The notes under the pieces: generated by a model
Database searches by the model: none
The model's input: the letters and a program-made list of their open reading frames with translations, nothing else
What the model was told of the DNA's origin: nothing
Assembly (NCBI RefSeq): GCF_017948245.1
Contig: NZ_CP072865.1
Location: 3,435,501 to 3,499,500 of the forward strand
Length of the DNA: 64,000 nt
Source of the DNA: Rhizobium sp. NLR16a
Lineage (GTDB): Bacteria; Pseudomonadota; Alphaproteobacteria; Rhizobiales; Rhizobiaceae
Direction of reading: 5' to 3'
Shown here: in pieces, positions 45,885 to 54,819 of the stretch
Layout: each line of letters opens with the position of its first letter
Position numbering within the stretch: the first letter of the stretch is position 1
Program-made: the position numbers and the translations under genes

Positions 45885-46601
45885 ATGTCACCCAACCCGG
45901 CGAAACCGCCTGAGACCAATATTGCCGGCGATAACGAGGAGCGCATCAAGCGCTTTCTCGCAACCGCCTCGCACGACCTGCAATCGCCGCTGCGCCATAT
46001 CGCCATGTATGCCGAGCTGCTGCTCGACGATCTCGAGGAGACACTCGACGGCGAACAGCTTCAGAGCCTCAAGATGATCCTGGAAAAGGCGCAAGCCGCA
46101 CAACGCCTCACCAAGGCACTGATGAGCCTTGCCGGTGGAACACCACAGGTAACGCCCGAAAAGGTCGACCTGAAGGCCTTGGCCGAGAAAATCTGGGGCG
46201 ACCTCATCGATGAGACGGGGGCTCGCGACGCGACGTTCGCCAGTAAGGGACTCCCCTCCATCCGCACCGACCCCGCGCTGTTCGGACTGGTGCTGAGGCA
46301 GCTCATGTCCAACGCACTCACCTATCGGAACTCATCGCCGCCGCATGTGGCGATGACGGCGGAACAAGAGGGGGCGAACTGGTTCGTCCGGATTTCCGAT
46401 AACGGGATAGGCATCGATCCTGCTTATCGAGAACGGATCTTCGAGCCGTTCTGGAAATTGCCGAAGGCGGGGGCAGCCCCCGGCGCCGGCCTTGGCCTGA
46501 CGACGGCGCAGGAAGTTCTGAAGGCGCTTGGCGGCGATATCAGTCTCGAGCATTCCGACGAAACCGGCAGCCGCTTCACCGTTCGCCTTCCCGCCGGCTA
46601 A
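45885..46601 (+). CDS. Sensor-less histidine kinase
   Basis: 238 residues. No sensor or membrane domain: residues 1-20 are followed directly by a HisKA domain with His about 30 (FLATASHDLQSPLRHIAMYA), then HATPase_c with N-box LFGLVLRQLMSNALTYRN, G1 VRISDNGIGIDPAYRERIFE and G2 GAGLGLTTAQEVLKALGGDI. It needs a partner for input, perhaps one of the response regulators close by. Convergent with the 46738 receiver gene. Confidence 0.88.
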   Translation: MSPNPAKPPETNIAGDNEERIKRFLATASHDLQSPLRHIAMYAELLLDDLEETLDGEQLQSLKMILEKAQAAQRLTKALMSLAGGTPQVTPEKVDLKALAEKIWGDLIDETGARDATFASKGLPSIRTDPALFGLVLRQLMSNALTYRNSSPPHVAMTAEQEGANWFVRISDNGIGIDPAYRERIFEPFWKLPKAGAAPGAGLGLTTAQEVLKALGGDISLEHSDETGSRFTVRLPAG

Positions 46602-46737
46602 GCAACCTATTGCAATCGCTCAGCTTCGTTTGCCGTGCTTGAAGCGCTTTGCGATCTCAGATTCGCCGGACGTGCTTCCAGTCCTTTTCTGCGCATGCCG
46701 CTACCGCAAAACGTTCGCGCTATTTTGCGCGCCACGC

Positions 46738-47175
46738 TCAAATGCTGTAATCGTCCTTCCAGAAATCCGGGACATCATAGTTCACATATTCGCGGATGAT
46801 GTGCTGCAGCGTCTGAACGTCGATTTCGTCCTTGCCAATGCGGAAGTCGACGCCGTAATCCGGGAATTCCTGGAAATAGCCACCCGATATGTCGGTCGAG
46901 ACGACGCCGATCGGGCCGGTATAGCCGATGCCGCGCAACTCCGGCACCGTCTCGCGGAAATCGGCATTGGGCAGAAGGCGATTGTCGAGCAGGATGAGAT
47001 CGAAGCGCGCCGCGCGGACCTTTTCCAATGCGTCTCCGATCGACGGCGAATATTCGACTTCGACCGCCGGCTCGGAGAGATCTGCGATCTTCTTTTTGAG
47101 CGCGCGGAATTCGATGAACTCGTCATCGACAAAGAGAACCTTTACGGCATTCTGTCGGACCGTTTTGGTGATCAT
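46738..47175 (-). CDS. Single-domain response regulator
   Basis: 145 residues from ATG at 47175 (MITKTVRQNAVKVLFVDDEF); GGGAAA lies 6-12 bases before it. Receiver domain: acidic pair VDDEF, phospho-acceptor Asp about 64 (LILLDNRLLPNADFRETV), Ser/Thr in GVVSTDISG, Lys in RIGKDEI. It ends with an aromatic acidic tail (YVNYDVPDFWKDDYSI), unusual for this class. Follows the LuxR-type gene by 28 bases and is probably its operon partner. Confidence 0.85.
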   Translation of the reverse strand: MITKTVRQNAVKVLFVDDEFIEFRALKKKIADLSEPAVEVEYSPSIGDALEKVRAARFDLILLDNRLLPNADFRETVPELRGIGYTGPIGVVSTDISGGYFQEFPDYGVDFRIGKDEIDVQTLQHIIREYVNYDVPDFWKDDYSI

Positions 47176-47203
47176 TTCATTTTCCCAGTCCCGAAGCCAA
47201 TTT

Positions 47204-47908
47204 TCACGAAACCAACCCATTCCTCAGGGCGATCGCCACCATGTGGACGCGGTTCACGGCGTCGAGCTTACGCGCGGCCGCAGTGATATGCGAATTGACC
47301 GTATGTTCGGACAGACCGAGAATGATGGCGATTTCGGCCGAGGTCTTGCCTTCGCTGGTCCATTTGACGATTTCCGATTCGCGCTGGGTCAACCGTCCGG
47401 ACATCTCAGGCGTCAGGATTTCCTCGTAGAGCTTGTCGAAAATGCGCATGGCATCCAGAAGCATGTCGGCGATCTCACCCTGATCCGGCTCTTCACGCTC
47501 GCCGCTCAGCACGAGGCAATATCGCCGCCCTTCGGGCGTGAACAGCGGAATGAAGAGGAAGACGCCGCAGCGGAACTCGTTGAAAAGCAGATCGGAGGGA
47601 AAGGTGTCCGGCTGCGCGCTCCTGCCATGGACGGGCGTCGCCAAAAACTGGGCGCTCTTTGCCCGGACGGTCCCGAGCGCCTCCCTCAACGTCGCAATGA
47701 AAAGGCCGACCCGTCGCTCGGCGACATTGGTGATGACGATATCGCGCTCGCCGAAAGGAGTCGAAGCCTCGGAAATGCGGGCAAGCGCGAAATTGTCGAA
47801 GTGGTAATGCTGCGCCGCCGCTTTCAGCAGACGGAAAAAATCGGTGCGGTTAATCGCCCGGCTCAGCTCCGGTCCGGCATGAAAAGGAGTTGCCGCGGCA
47901 TTGTTCAT
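47204..47908 (-). CDS. LuxR-type regulator
   Basis: 234 residues from ATG at 47908 (MNNAAATPFHAGPELSRAIN); a GTG two codons earlier is possible. N-terminal autoinducer-binding-like domain (HYHFDNFALARISEASTPFG), C-terminal GerE domain (RLTQRESEIVKWTSEGKTSA followed by EIAIILGLSEHTVNSHITAA). Similar in size and layout to VisN/VisR, but not next to a synthase gene, so it is probably a solo. The response-regulator gene downstream suggests combined control. Confidence 0.85.
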   Translation of the reverse strand: MNNAAATPFHAGPELSRAINRTDFFRLLKAAAQHYHFDNFALARISEASTPFGERDIVITNVAERRVGLFIATLREALGTVRAKSAQFLATPVHGRSAQPDTFPSDLLFNEFRCGVFLFIPLFTPEGRRYCLVLSGEREEPDQGEIADMLLDAMRIFDKLYEEILTPEMSGRLTQRESEIVKWTSEGKTSAEIAIILGLSEHTVNSHITAAARKLDAVNRVHMVAIALRNGLVS

Positions 47909-48386
47909 TCCCACTCTTCCTCTCCTCCCGCCATGCCCCCGATCCCCAAATCTTGGGATATACGTCTTAAACGCGAACAGCTACAAAAATTGCGAGACGG
48001 TTGATGAGAGATATCGAAACGGGGACTTTCGGTATACAAGGCGGATATCATCAAATGCCTCAACTACAGGTGATGCACGGGCAGATATACTGAGGGGCAG
48101 TAATTCTTACCTGGGTATCGTAAATCTTCGCGCGTTCAACATCCATGAATGCGAGAAGGCAGTGCCAGACGTAAGCGCGAGAGAGCCGATAGGCCCATTC
48201 AGCTAAGGGGTTGGCTGGAAGTTCGTGGCGGCGAACACGGGTCAATCGGTTCTCTCAGCGCTTATTTTTTGTTCCGTCCTTTTCGCTTCGGTTGCATCTT
48301 GAAATGCACACTCCGCCTTGTCAATTGCGGTTTGTCACTTCGCCCGGACGAACGCCAGGAAACGCACCATTCGGTTTCGCTGTTTC
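47909..48386. other. Intergenic region upstream of the LuxR-type gene
   Basis: ATCCCCAAATCTTGGGAT (47942-47959) is a near-symmetrical site about 35 bases before the LuxR-type start codon and could be an operator. The rest (47960-48386) is moderately AT-rich and holds no credible gene; a 101-codon open frame on the plus strand lacks codon usage and composition of a real protein. Confidence 0.35.
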
Positions 48387-48764
48387 CTACACTTCCAGAT
48401 TGAGAAGGATCGCGGCGAGGTCAAGCGGCTTCTCAAGGTAAAGATCGGCACCGGCTTCGAACGCGCGCGCGCGATCCTCATCGGCATCCGATCCGCTGCA
48501 GATGGCGAGACGCATCGTTCTGAAACGATCATCCCCGCGCAGGCTGCTTACCAGACCAATGCCGCTGTCGAGGGGCATGTAGAGATCGGCGACCAGCAGC
48601 TCCGGCGGGGCCCAGCCTTCCGCCACGCGCTGCTTCAGCGCCTCCAGCGCCGTCTCGCCCGTCGAGAAACAAAATAGATCGACGTCTACCTGCTGCTTCT
48701 TGCGGATATAGTCGAGATAGAAGAGATCGTCCCTGCTGTCGTCGACGTAAACTATCGTAGGCAT
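48387..48764 (-). CDS. Single-domain response regulator (Rcp1-like)
   Basis: 125 residues, start MPTIVYVDDSRDDLFYLDYI. Receiver of the Rcp1 type: extra acidic residue after VDDS.DD, phospho-acceptor Asp about 60 (LLVADLYMPLDSGIGLVSSL), Ser in LAICSGSDAD, Lys in LYLEKPLDL. Divergent from the kinase at 48959, which may phosphorylate it. Confidence 0.88.
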   Translation of the reverse strand: MPTIVYVDDSRDDLFYLDYIRKKQQVDVDLFCFSTGETALEALKQRVAEGWAPPELLVADLYMPLDSGIGLVSSLRGDDRFRTMRLAICSGSDADEDRARAFEAGADLYLEKPLDLAAILLNLEV

Positions 48765-48958
48765 GCGGCACCGTGATCTGGGTATTGTTCGAATGAACCT
48801 CGTTGTCTTCCGACGTCACGATATCGCGATTTCACGAAAATTCGATCTGCCCGATCGAAAAATCATTTCGGAAAAAGCGCGATGGCGGCGTCCACTGCCT
48901 ATTGAGTATTCCTCGATTTCGGAAAAAATGGCCGCGCGAACCGAGAGAGGATACACGG

Positions 48959-51103
48959 GTGCAGGATAAGGGCAACGTGGACCTGCAGGACCAGCGGAGG
49001 CGATGGCGCTACCGTGCCTTCGCGATTGCGGTCGGTTGCCTGCTGTTCCTTCTCGGGGTGAGCGCCCTTGCCGGCTGGCTGTTGCAGATCAAGCTCATCA
49101 TTTCGCTCTTCCCCGGCTTTCCGTCGATGGCCTTCAACACCGGGCTCTGCTTCATACTGTCCGGCCTTGGGCTTGCCGCATCGACGTTTTCCGCCCGTCG
49201 CTTTCTTACAATGGCAACTGTCATGACTGGGTTTGCAGCGGCGATCGCGGCAGCCCGGCTCGTGGAAATCGTCACCGCCGGCCGGACCGTCCACTATGTC
49301 GACCAGTTGATCACTGGCTGGGTGATTCCGCCCGATTTCATCGCAGAGATCGGCGGCGGCATGGGACCCAATACAGCGCTGATCTTTCTGATCGCCAATC
49401 TTTCGCTGCTGCTCTCGCTTCATGTGGAAAAGTCTGGAAATCAGGTGGTGCAGGAGCTGACCGCCTATGTCGTCGTCACGCTCGGCATGATCGCGCTCGC
49501 CGGCTATCTCACCGACGCCGAACAGGGCTACCGCTGGGGCCCCTATGCGGCGATGGCTTTGCACACGGCGATCGGAATGGTGCTTTTCGGCGCGGGCCTG
49601 CTTGCCCGCTCCTGGTGGATGCAGCCGACAAACCGGGCGCAGATTCCGCTCTGGATTCCGGCGGCGGTCTGCTTCACCGGCCTTGTCGTCGATCTCTATA
49701 CGCCGCTCGGCCTTGCCAACGGCATTCTTTATGTGCCGCTGGTGCTGACGGCCCTCTGGTTCGGCAACAGGAATGCGCCGCTCTTCTTCGCCTTTGCCTG
49801 CACCGTGCTCCTCATGCTCGGCTTCTTCGCCGTCAGGCATGACGAGGCGGCATTCTGGCAGGAGATCGCCAACCGCACCATCACCGCTGCCACCCTCTGG
49901 CTGATCGCCATCCTTATCTTCTATTTCCTGCGCAACAACAACAACCTGGAAGCCGAACGCGTTCGCTTCGGCGCGCTGGCGCGCAGCACGCCGGATGCCG
50001 TCCTCGTCATCGACGGACGTGGAACGATCAAGAGTTTCAATCCGGCAGCCGAGATCATGTTCGGCTATTCGCCGCAGGAAACGATCGGCCGGAACATCAA
50101 GATGCTGATGCCCGAGCCTTATCATTCCGAGCATGACGGCTATCTCTCCCATTACCGGCAGACCGGCGAGGAACGTATCATCGGAACGACGCGGATGGTC
50201 TCCGGTCGGCGCAAGAACGGCATCGTCTTCCCGATCGAAGTGTCCATCAGCGTTGTCGTCAGCGGCGAGACCAAGACCTTCGTCGGCATCGTACGCGATA
50301 TCAGCGAGCGCGTGCGGCAGGAAGAACGGATGAAAACGACGCTTGCCCAGCTCGAGGCCTATACGGCGGAGCTCGAGCGCAGCAACCACGACCTGGACGA
50401 ATTCGCCTATATTGCCTCGCATGATCTGAAGGAGCCGCTGCGTGGCCTGCACAACCACTCGCGTTTCCTCCTCGAGGATTATGAGGACAAGCTCGACGTG
50501 GACGGCGTGCGCCGGCTGAACCGGCTCGTGCGTCTCAGCCAGCGGATGGAGAAGCTCGTCAACGACCTGCTCTACTTCTCCCGGCTCGGTCGGCAGCAGC
50601 TGGCAGTCAAACGCACCGATATCGGCCTGATCGTCAAGGATGTGGTCGCGACGATGGAGCTGTTGCTGGAAGAGCGGCATGCCAGGGTCGTCACCGACGG
50701 CCGGCTGCCTGACGTGGTCTGCGACGCGCCGCGGCTGACCGAAGTGTTCCGCAATCTCATCACCAATGCGATCAAATACAACGACAAGCCGGCGCCGTTA
50801 GTCTCGATCGGCTATCTCGAACGGTTCGTCGGCAAGGACGGCACGGTTGCCCGCAACGTGTTTTTCGTTAGGGATAACGGCAAGGGAATACCCCAGGAAT
50901 TCCATGAGGACATTTTCCGCATTTTCAAACGGCTCGAAAAGTCGCAGGATTCCGACGACGGGACCGGAGCAGGCCTCACCTTCGTCCGCAAGATCATCGC
51001 GCGGCACAACGGCGATATCTGGCTGGAGTCCGAAGTCGGCGTCGGCACCACGTTCTATTTCACCCTGGGAAGAAAGCGCGAGGGGCAGAATGCAGCAGCG
51101 TGA
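48959..51103 (+). CDS. Membrane histidine kinase with PAS domain
   Basis: 714 residues from GTG at 48959, with GAGAGGA about 8 bases upstream; the frame is open to 48803 but that part does not look like protein. About 8 membrane helices in residues 15-330, then PAS (LARSTPDAVLVIDGRGTIKS, SPQETIGRNIKMLMPEPYHS), HisKA with His in YIASHDLKEPLRGLHNHSRF, HATPase_c (NLITNAIKYNDKPA, FVRDNGKGIPQEFHEDIFRI, GTGAGLTFVRKIIARHNGDI). The PAS is of the FixL/oxygen type by position and sequence (EIMFGYSPQETIGR), but the haem His cannot be confirmed by eye. Overlaps the next gene by 14 bases. Confidence 0.9.
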   Translation: MQDKGNVDLQDQRRRWRYRAFAIAVGCLLFLLGVSALAGWLLQIKLIISLFPGFPSMAFNTGLCFILSGLGLAASTFSARRFLTMATVMTGFAAAIAAARLVEIVTAGRTVHYVDQLITGWVIPPDFIAEIGGGMGPNTALIFLIANLSLLLSLHVEKSGNQVVQELTAYVVVTLGMIALAGYLTDAEQGYRWGPYAAMALHTAIGMVLFGAGLLARSWWMQPTNRAQIPLWIPAAVCFTGLVVDLYTPLGLANGILYVPLVLTALWFGNRNAPLFFAFACTVLLMLGFFAVRHDEAAFWQEIANRTITAATLWLIAILIFYFLRNNNNLEAERVRFGALARSTPDAVLVIDGRGTIKSFNPAAEIMFGYSPQETIGRNIKMLMPEPYHSEHDGYLSHYRQTGEERIIGTTRMVSGRRKNGIVFPIEVSISVVVSGETKTFVGIVRDISERVRQEERMKTTLAQLEAYTAELERSNHDLDEFAYIASHDLKEPLRGLHNHSRFLLEDYEDKLDVDGVRRLNRLVRLSQRMEKLVNDLLYFSRLGRQQLAVKRTDIGLIVKDVVATMELLLEERHARVVTDGRLPDVVCDAPRLTEVFRNLITNAIKYNDKPAPLVSIGYLERFVGKDGTVARNVFFVRDNGKGIPQEFHEDIFRIFKRLEKSQDSDDGTGAGLTFVRKIIARHNGDIWLESEVGVGTTFYFTLGRKREGQNAAA

Positions 51104-51515
51104 CACGCAACCGATCTTGATCGTCGAAGACAGTGAAGACGATTTCGAAGCGACAATGCGCGCCTTCAAACGGACCAACCTGCGCAACTCGATCCGATGG
51201 GCCGCCTCGGGTCAGGAAGCCCTCGACATGCTCGCCGTGATGGCGCCGAAACCAGGGCTGATCCTGCTCGATCTCAACATGCCGGGTCTCGATGGCCGCA
51301 AGACGCTGCAGGCGATCAAGTCGAACGACGGCTGGCGTAAGATCCCGGTGGTGATCCTGACGACGTCAGACGATGAACGCGACATCGAAGGCTGCTACGC
51401 GCTCGGCGCCAACACCTATGTGCAGAAGCCGGTCGATCTCGACGGCCTCTTCGCCGCGATCCAGCGGCTGAAGGAATACTGGTTCGAAATCGCGATCCTG
51501 CCGCTCGAGGACTGA
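51090..51515 (+). CDS. Single-domain response regulator (Rcp1-like)
   Basis: 141 residues from ATG at 51090 with GAGGGGC before it; starts inside the end of the kinase gene, so translation is coupled. Receiver: LIVEDSEDDFEATMRAFKRT, phospho-acceptor Asp about 61 (LILLDLNMPGLDGRKTLQAI), Thr in VVILTTSDDERD, Lys in TYVQKPVDL. Likely direct partner of the upstream kinase. Confidence 0.92.
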   Translation: MQQRDTQPILIVEDSEDDFEATMRAFKRTNLRNSIRWAASGQEALDMLAVMAPKPGLILLDLNMPGLDGRKTLQAIKSNDGWRKIPVVILTTSDDERDIEGCYALGANTYVQKPVDLDGLFAAIQRLKEYWFEIAILPLED

Positions 51516-51519
51516 CAGT

Positions 51520-53115
51520 TTGGCGGAAGACTGCTGCATTCTCATCATCGACGACAACATCGACGACCGCGAGGTCTATCGCCGCATCCTTCGACGTGTC
51601 TCCAGCACGGCCTATACCGTCCTCGAGGCGGAGACCGGTGAAGAGGGACTTGCGCTGAACAGCCGGAAACGGCCGAACTGCATCCTGCTCGACTATTCGC
51701 TGCCGGGGCGCGACGGACTCGGCGTTCTTGCCGATATATTGGAGGACGATCCCGCCGCAAACGTCATCATGCTGACCGGCCAGGGCAGCGAAACCGTCGC
51801 CGTCGAGGTGATGAAGAGCGGCGCGCGCGACTATCTCACCAAGGATTCCCTTTCACCCGAAACGCTGCATCGCTGCATCCAGAACGCCATCATGCACGGC
51901 ATGCTGGAAGGCCAGCTGGAGCAGAAGCGGCAGTCGCTGGAGATCTTCACACGCGCCATGGCGCATGATCTGAAGGAGCCGCTGAGGACCATCAAGTCCT
52001 TCAGCCGGATCCTGCACGGTTCTGCAGTGCTTCCGGCGGAAGACCGCGAGCTGCTCGATTATGTCCTGAGCGCCGCCGACCATATGGAAGACCTGATCGT
52101 CAAGGTTTCGAACTTCACCAAGCTCGAAGCCTATGGCGGGCCGGAGTTGACGCCGGTCTCGCTGTCTGATGTGCTCGACCAAGTGGAGAACAATCTGCGC
52201 CAGCAGATGGAGAGCCGCGGGGCCGTCATCATCCGCGGGCCGCTGCCGGAGGTGATGGGCGATGCGACACTGCTGACCCAGCTTCTCCAGAACCTGGTGT
52301 CGAATGCCATCCGCTACTGCGATCAAAAGGTTCCGGAGGTCCAGATCTCGGGCGAAGCGCATGGGAATAGCTGCCGCCTGACGGTGCGTGACAATGGACC
52401 GGGCATCGATCCCCAGCACCGCGAGCTGATCTTCCAGCCGTTCAAACGGCTCGTCGGCCGCGGCATCGAGGGCACCGGGCTCGGCCTTGCCATCTGCCGA
52501 CGCATCGCGCAGCTGCATGGCGGCTCGATCTGGTGCGAACCGGAGAAGGGACCTGGCGCCACCTTCGTCGTCGAGATGCCGCTCGCCGCGGCACGGCCCG
52601 CGCCGCCCGCCGCATCAGCCGTTCCGCCCAGCCTGAAGCCGGCGGAGCAGCCGGGCGAGGGTTCCGGCAGGCTTGCCGAGGTGCTGCTGGTCGAAGACAG
52701 TCCCGCCGACATCCAGATTCTGAAGATCAAGCTGATGCGGCGGGAGAAGGTGGCCTTCAACCTGCATGTCGCCACCAATGGGCGCGAGGCGATGCGGCTG
52801 CTCGAAGAGCGCGCCGGCATAGCCGACGTCCCGCAGATCGACCTGATGCTGCTCGACATCAACATGCCGATCATGGATGGTTTCGAGGTGTTGAACGCGC
52901 TTTCGGCCGATGCCCGTCTGAAACGGATTCCCGTCTGCATTCTCAGCACCTCAAGCGATGAGACCGACATGCAGCGGGCCAGAAATCTCGGCGCGCGCGC
53001 CTATATGGTGAAGCCGCCGACCCTGCAGCAACTGGAAGAGGCGCTCGAAGATGTCGACCATCTGGAACTGCTCCAGCGCGGCGATTCGCTTGCGCTTTGC
53101 GCGGAACAAAACTAA
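51520..53115 (+). CDS. Hybrid REC-histidine kinase-REC protein
   Basis: 531 residues, TTG start at 51520, 4 bases after the receiver gene. First receiver (LIIDDNIDDREVYRRILRRV; Asp about 58), HisKA with His about 149 (FTRAMAHDLKEPLRTIKSFS), HATPase_c (LQNLVSNAIRYCDQKVPEVQ; VRDNGPGIDPQHRELIFQPF; GTGLGLAICRRIAQLHGGSI), Pro/Ala linker, and a second receiver (VLLVEDSPADIQILKIKLMR; MLLDINMPIMDGFEVLNALS). No membrane segment. Together with the two genes before it, it forms a phosphorelay-like unit. Confidence 0.92.
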   Translation: MAEDCCILIIDDNIDDREVYRRILRRVSSTAYTVLEAETGEEGLALNSRKRPNCILLDYSLPGRDGLGVLADILEDDPAANVIMLTGQGSETVAVEVMKSGARDYLTKDSLSPETLHRCIQNAIMHGMLEGQLEQKRQSLEIFTRAMAHDLKEPLRTIKSFSRILHGSAVLPAEDRELLDYVLSAADHMEDLIVKVSNFTKLEAYGGPELTPVSLSDVLDQVENNLRQQMESRGAVIIRGPLPEVMGDATLLTQLLQNLVSNAIRYCDQKVPEVQISGEAHGNSCRLTVRDNGPGIDPQHRELIFQPFKRLVGRGIEGTGLGLAICRRIAQLHGGSIWCEPEKGPGATFVVEMPLAAARPAPPAASAVPPSLKPAEQPGEGSGRLAEVLLVEDSPADIQILKIKLMRREKVAFNLHVATNGREAMRLLEERAGIADVPQIDLMLLDINMPIMDGFEVLNALSADARLKRIPVCILSTSSDETDMQRARNLGARAYMVKPPTLQQLEEALEDVDHLELLQRGDSLALCAEQN

Positions 53116-53199
53116 GCGGTGGTCATTGGCAACGGTATGACTTTCGCAGCTCTCATACTCGCGCTCCTGACGACGCCGCTTCAATCAGGACTGCTCTCG

Positions 53200-54819
53200 A
53201 TGGTATCAGGCATACATCACGTTACAGCCATCACCCGAAAGGTGCAGGCGAACGTGGATTTTTACGCCGGCTTTCTCGGCATGCGGCTCGTCAAGCAGAC
53301 GGCCGGCTACGAGGATGCGACGCAGCTCCATCTCTTCTACGGCGATTCGGCAGGCACGCCGGGTTCGCTCGTCAGCTTCCTCGTCTGGGAAGATGGCGCG
53401 CCCGGCCGGGCGGGCTACGGCCAGATCAGCGAAATTTCGCTGGCGATCGATCCGGCGAGCATCGGCTACTGGCTGACGCGCGCCATGAGCTTCGGCCTGC
53501 GCTCGGAAGGACCCGCCGATGAATTCGGCGAGCCTGTCCTCAGGTTGAAAGACCCCGACAATATCATTCTCAAGCTCGCGGGCGCAAAGGACCTGACATC
53601 GCCGGCTGTCTGGGACGGCGCCGCGATCCCGGTCGGGCATGCCGTCCAGCGGGTGCGCGGCGCAACCATGCTGACGGAAAAGCCGGCCGAGAGCCGCAGC
53701 TTCCTCGAGCGCCATTTCGGCTACCGCTTCCTGGCCAACCGCGGCACGATCGACAGGCTGGTGTCGCAATCGGGCGATGTCATCGATGTGCGCGATGCAC
53801 GCGGCTTCTGGTCCGGTGCGCCGGGGACCGGCACGGTCGATCATGTCGCTTTCCGGGCCGCCGATGAGGAGGCGCTGCTTTCGGTATCCAAGGCGCTGGA
53901 GAAGACCGATGCATCGCCGACCAACATGCACGACCGCAAGTATTTCCGCTCGCTCTATGCCCGCGAGCCCGGCGGCACGCTGGTGGAGCTTGCAACCGAC
54001 AAGCCCGGCATGACTGTTGACGAAGAGCATGCAGCCCTCGGCACCAAGCTCTTCGCGCCGCCGGAAGCGATCACCAATCTCGACGACCTCAAGGTGGTTC
54101 TGCCGCAATTTTCGTTGCCCGGCCAGCCGCGCATCAATTACCGCGAGCTGCCGTTCGTTCATCGCTTCTACACGCCGCCGAATCCTGACGGCAGTGTCTT
54201 CGTGCTTCTGCACGGCTCGGGCGGCAATGAGACGACGCTGATGCCGCTCCTCAACAAGGCGGCACCGCGCGCAACACTGATGGGCGTGCGGGGCCGGGCG
54301 ACGGAAGAAGGCTTTCCGCGCTGGTACAAGCGCATTACACCCTTCTCTTTCGACCAGAACGACATCAAGACCGAGGCCGAAGCCTTTGCGGCCTTCATCG
54401 AAGGCGCCGTCAAATCCTACGGCCTCGATCCGAAGAAGATCGTCTATGTCGGCTATTCCAATGGCGCCAACCTCTTGAACTCGCTGCTCTACCTGCATCC
54501 GAACCTCGTTCACAAGGCGGTACTGCTGCGCTCCATGCCTGTGCTCAGTGACTATCCGCATGCCGATCTGAAGGGCACGGACCTGCTCGTCATCAGCGGC
54601 AAGACCGATGCCTACGGCAAATATGCGAGCGACCTGGAGGAACGGCTGAAGAGTTCCGGCGCCACCGTCGATTCCGACGTCATCCCCGGCGGCCACGATC
54701 TCGGCGACGCCGATGTGCCGATCATCCAAAAGTGGCTGCTTCAGAGAATGGGGGACGATCCAGCGCCGCTGGAGCAGCAAGCGGTCAGGCCGGCGAGCGA
54801 GCCGTTCGGGCAACCATGA
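53200..54819 (+). CDS. Extradiol dioxygenase fused to an alpha/beta hydrolase
   Basis: 539 residues from ATG at 53200 (MVSGIHHVTAITRKVQANVD); the frame opens at a GTG at 53119. Residues 1-290 carry two vicinal-oxygen-chelate domains (HHVTAITRKVQANVDFYAGF; DHVAFRAADEEALLSVSKAL) of the MhqO/PcpA ring-cleaving type; metal-ligand His/Glu positions such as HH near 6-7, DHVAF and GTLVELAT are visible. Residues 310-539 are a carboxylesterase/MhqD-type hydrolase: LLHGSGGNETTLMPLLNKA, Ser in VYVGYSNGANLLNSLLYLHP, Asp in ISGKTDAYG, His in PGGHDLGDADV. Overlaps the converging transporter gene by 35 bases. Confidence 0.88.
   Translation: MVSGIHHVTAITRKVQANVDFYAGFLGMRLVKQTAGYEDATQLHLFYGDSAGTPGSLVSFLVWEDGAPGRAGYGQISEISLAIDPASIGYWLTRAMSFGLRSEGPADEFGEPVLRLKDPDNIILKLAGAKDLTSPAVWDGAAIPVGHAVQRVRGATMLTEKPAESRSFLERHFGYRFLANRGTIDRLVSQSGDVIDVRDARGFWSGAPGTGTVDHVAFRAADEEALLSVSKALEKTDASPTNMHDRKYFRSLYAREPGGTLVELATDKPGMTVDEEHAALGTKLFAPPEAITNLDDLKVVLPQFSLPGQPRINYRELPFVHRFYTPPNPDGSVFVLLHGSGGNETTLMPLLNKAAPRATLMGVRGRATEEGFPRWYKRITPFSFDQNDIKTEAEAFAAFIEGAVKSYGLDPKKIVYVGYSNGANLLNSLLYLHPNLVHKAVLLRSMPVLSDYPHADLKGTDLLVISGKTDAYGKYASDLEERLKSSGATVDSDVIPGGHDLGDADVPIIQKWLLQRMGDDPAPLEQQAVRPASEPFGQP

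Noticed and set aside
47901..48206. 101-codon frame on the plus strand in the intergenic region before the LuxR-type gene
   Set aside because: No ribosome site, no domain pattern, overlaps the start of the LuxR-type gene; composition does not look like protein.
48803..48958. N-terminal extension of the PAS kinase
   Set aside because: The 52 extra residues are Arg-rich and irregular; a GTG with a ribosome site at 48959 is better.
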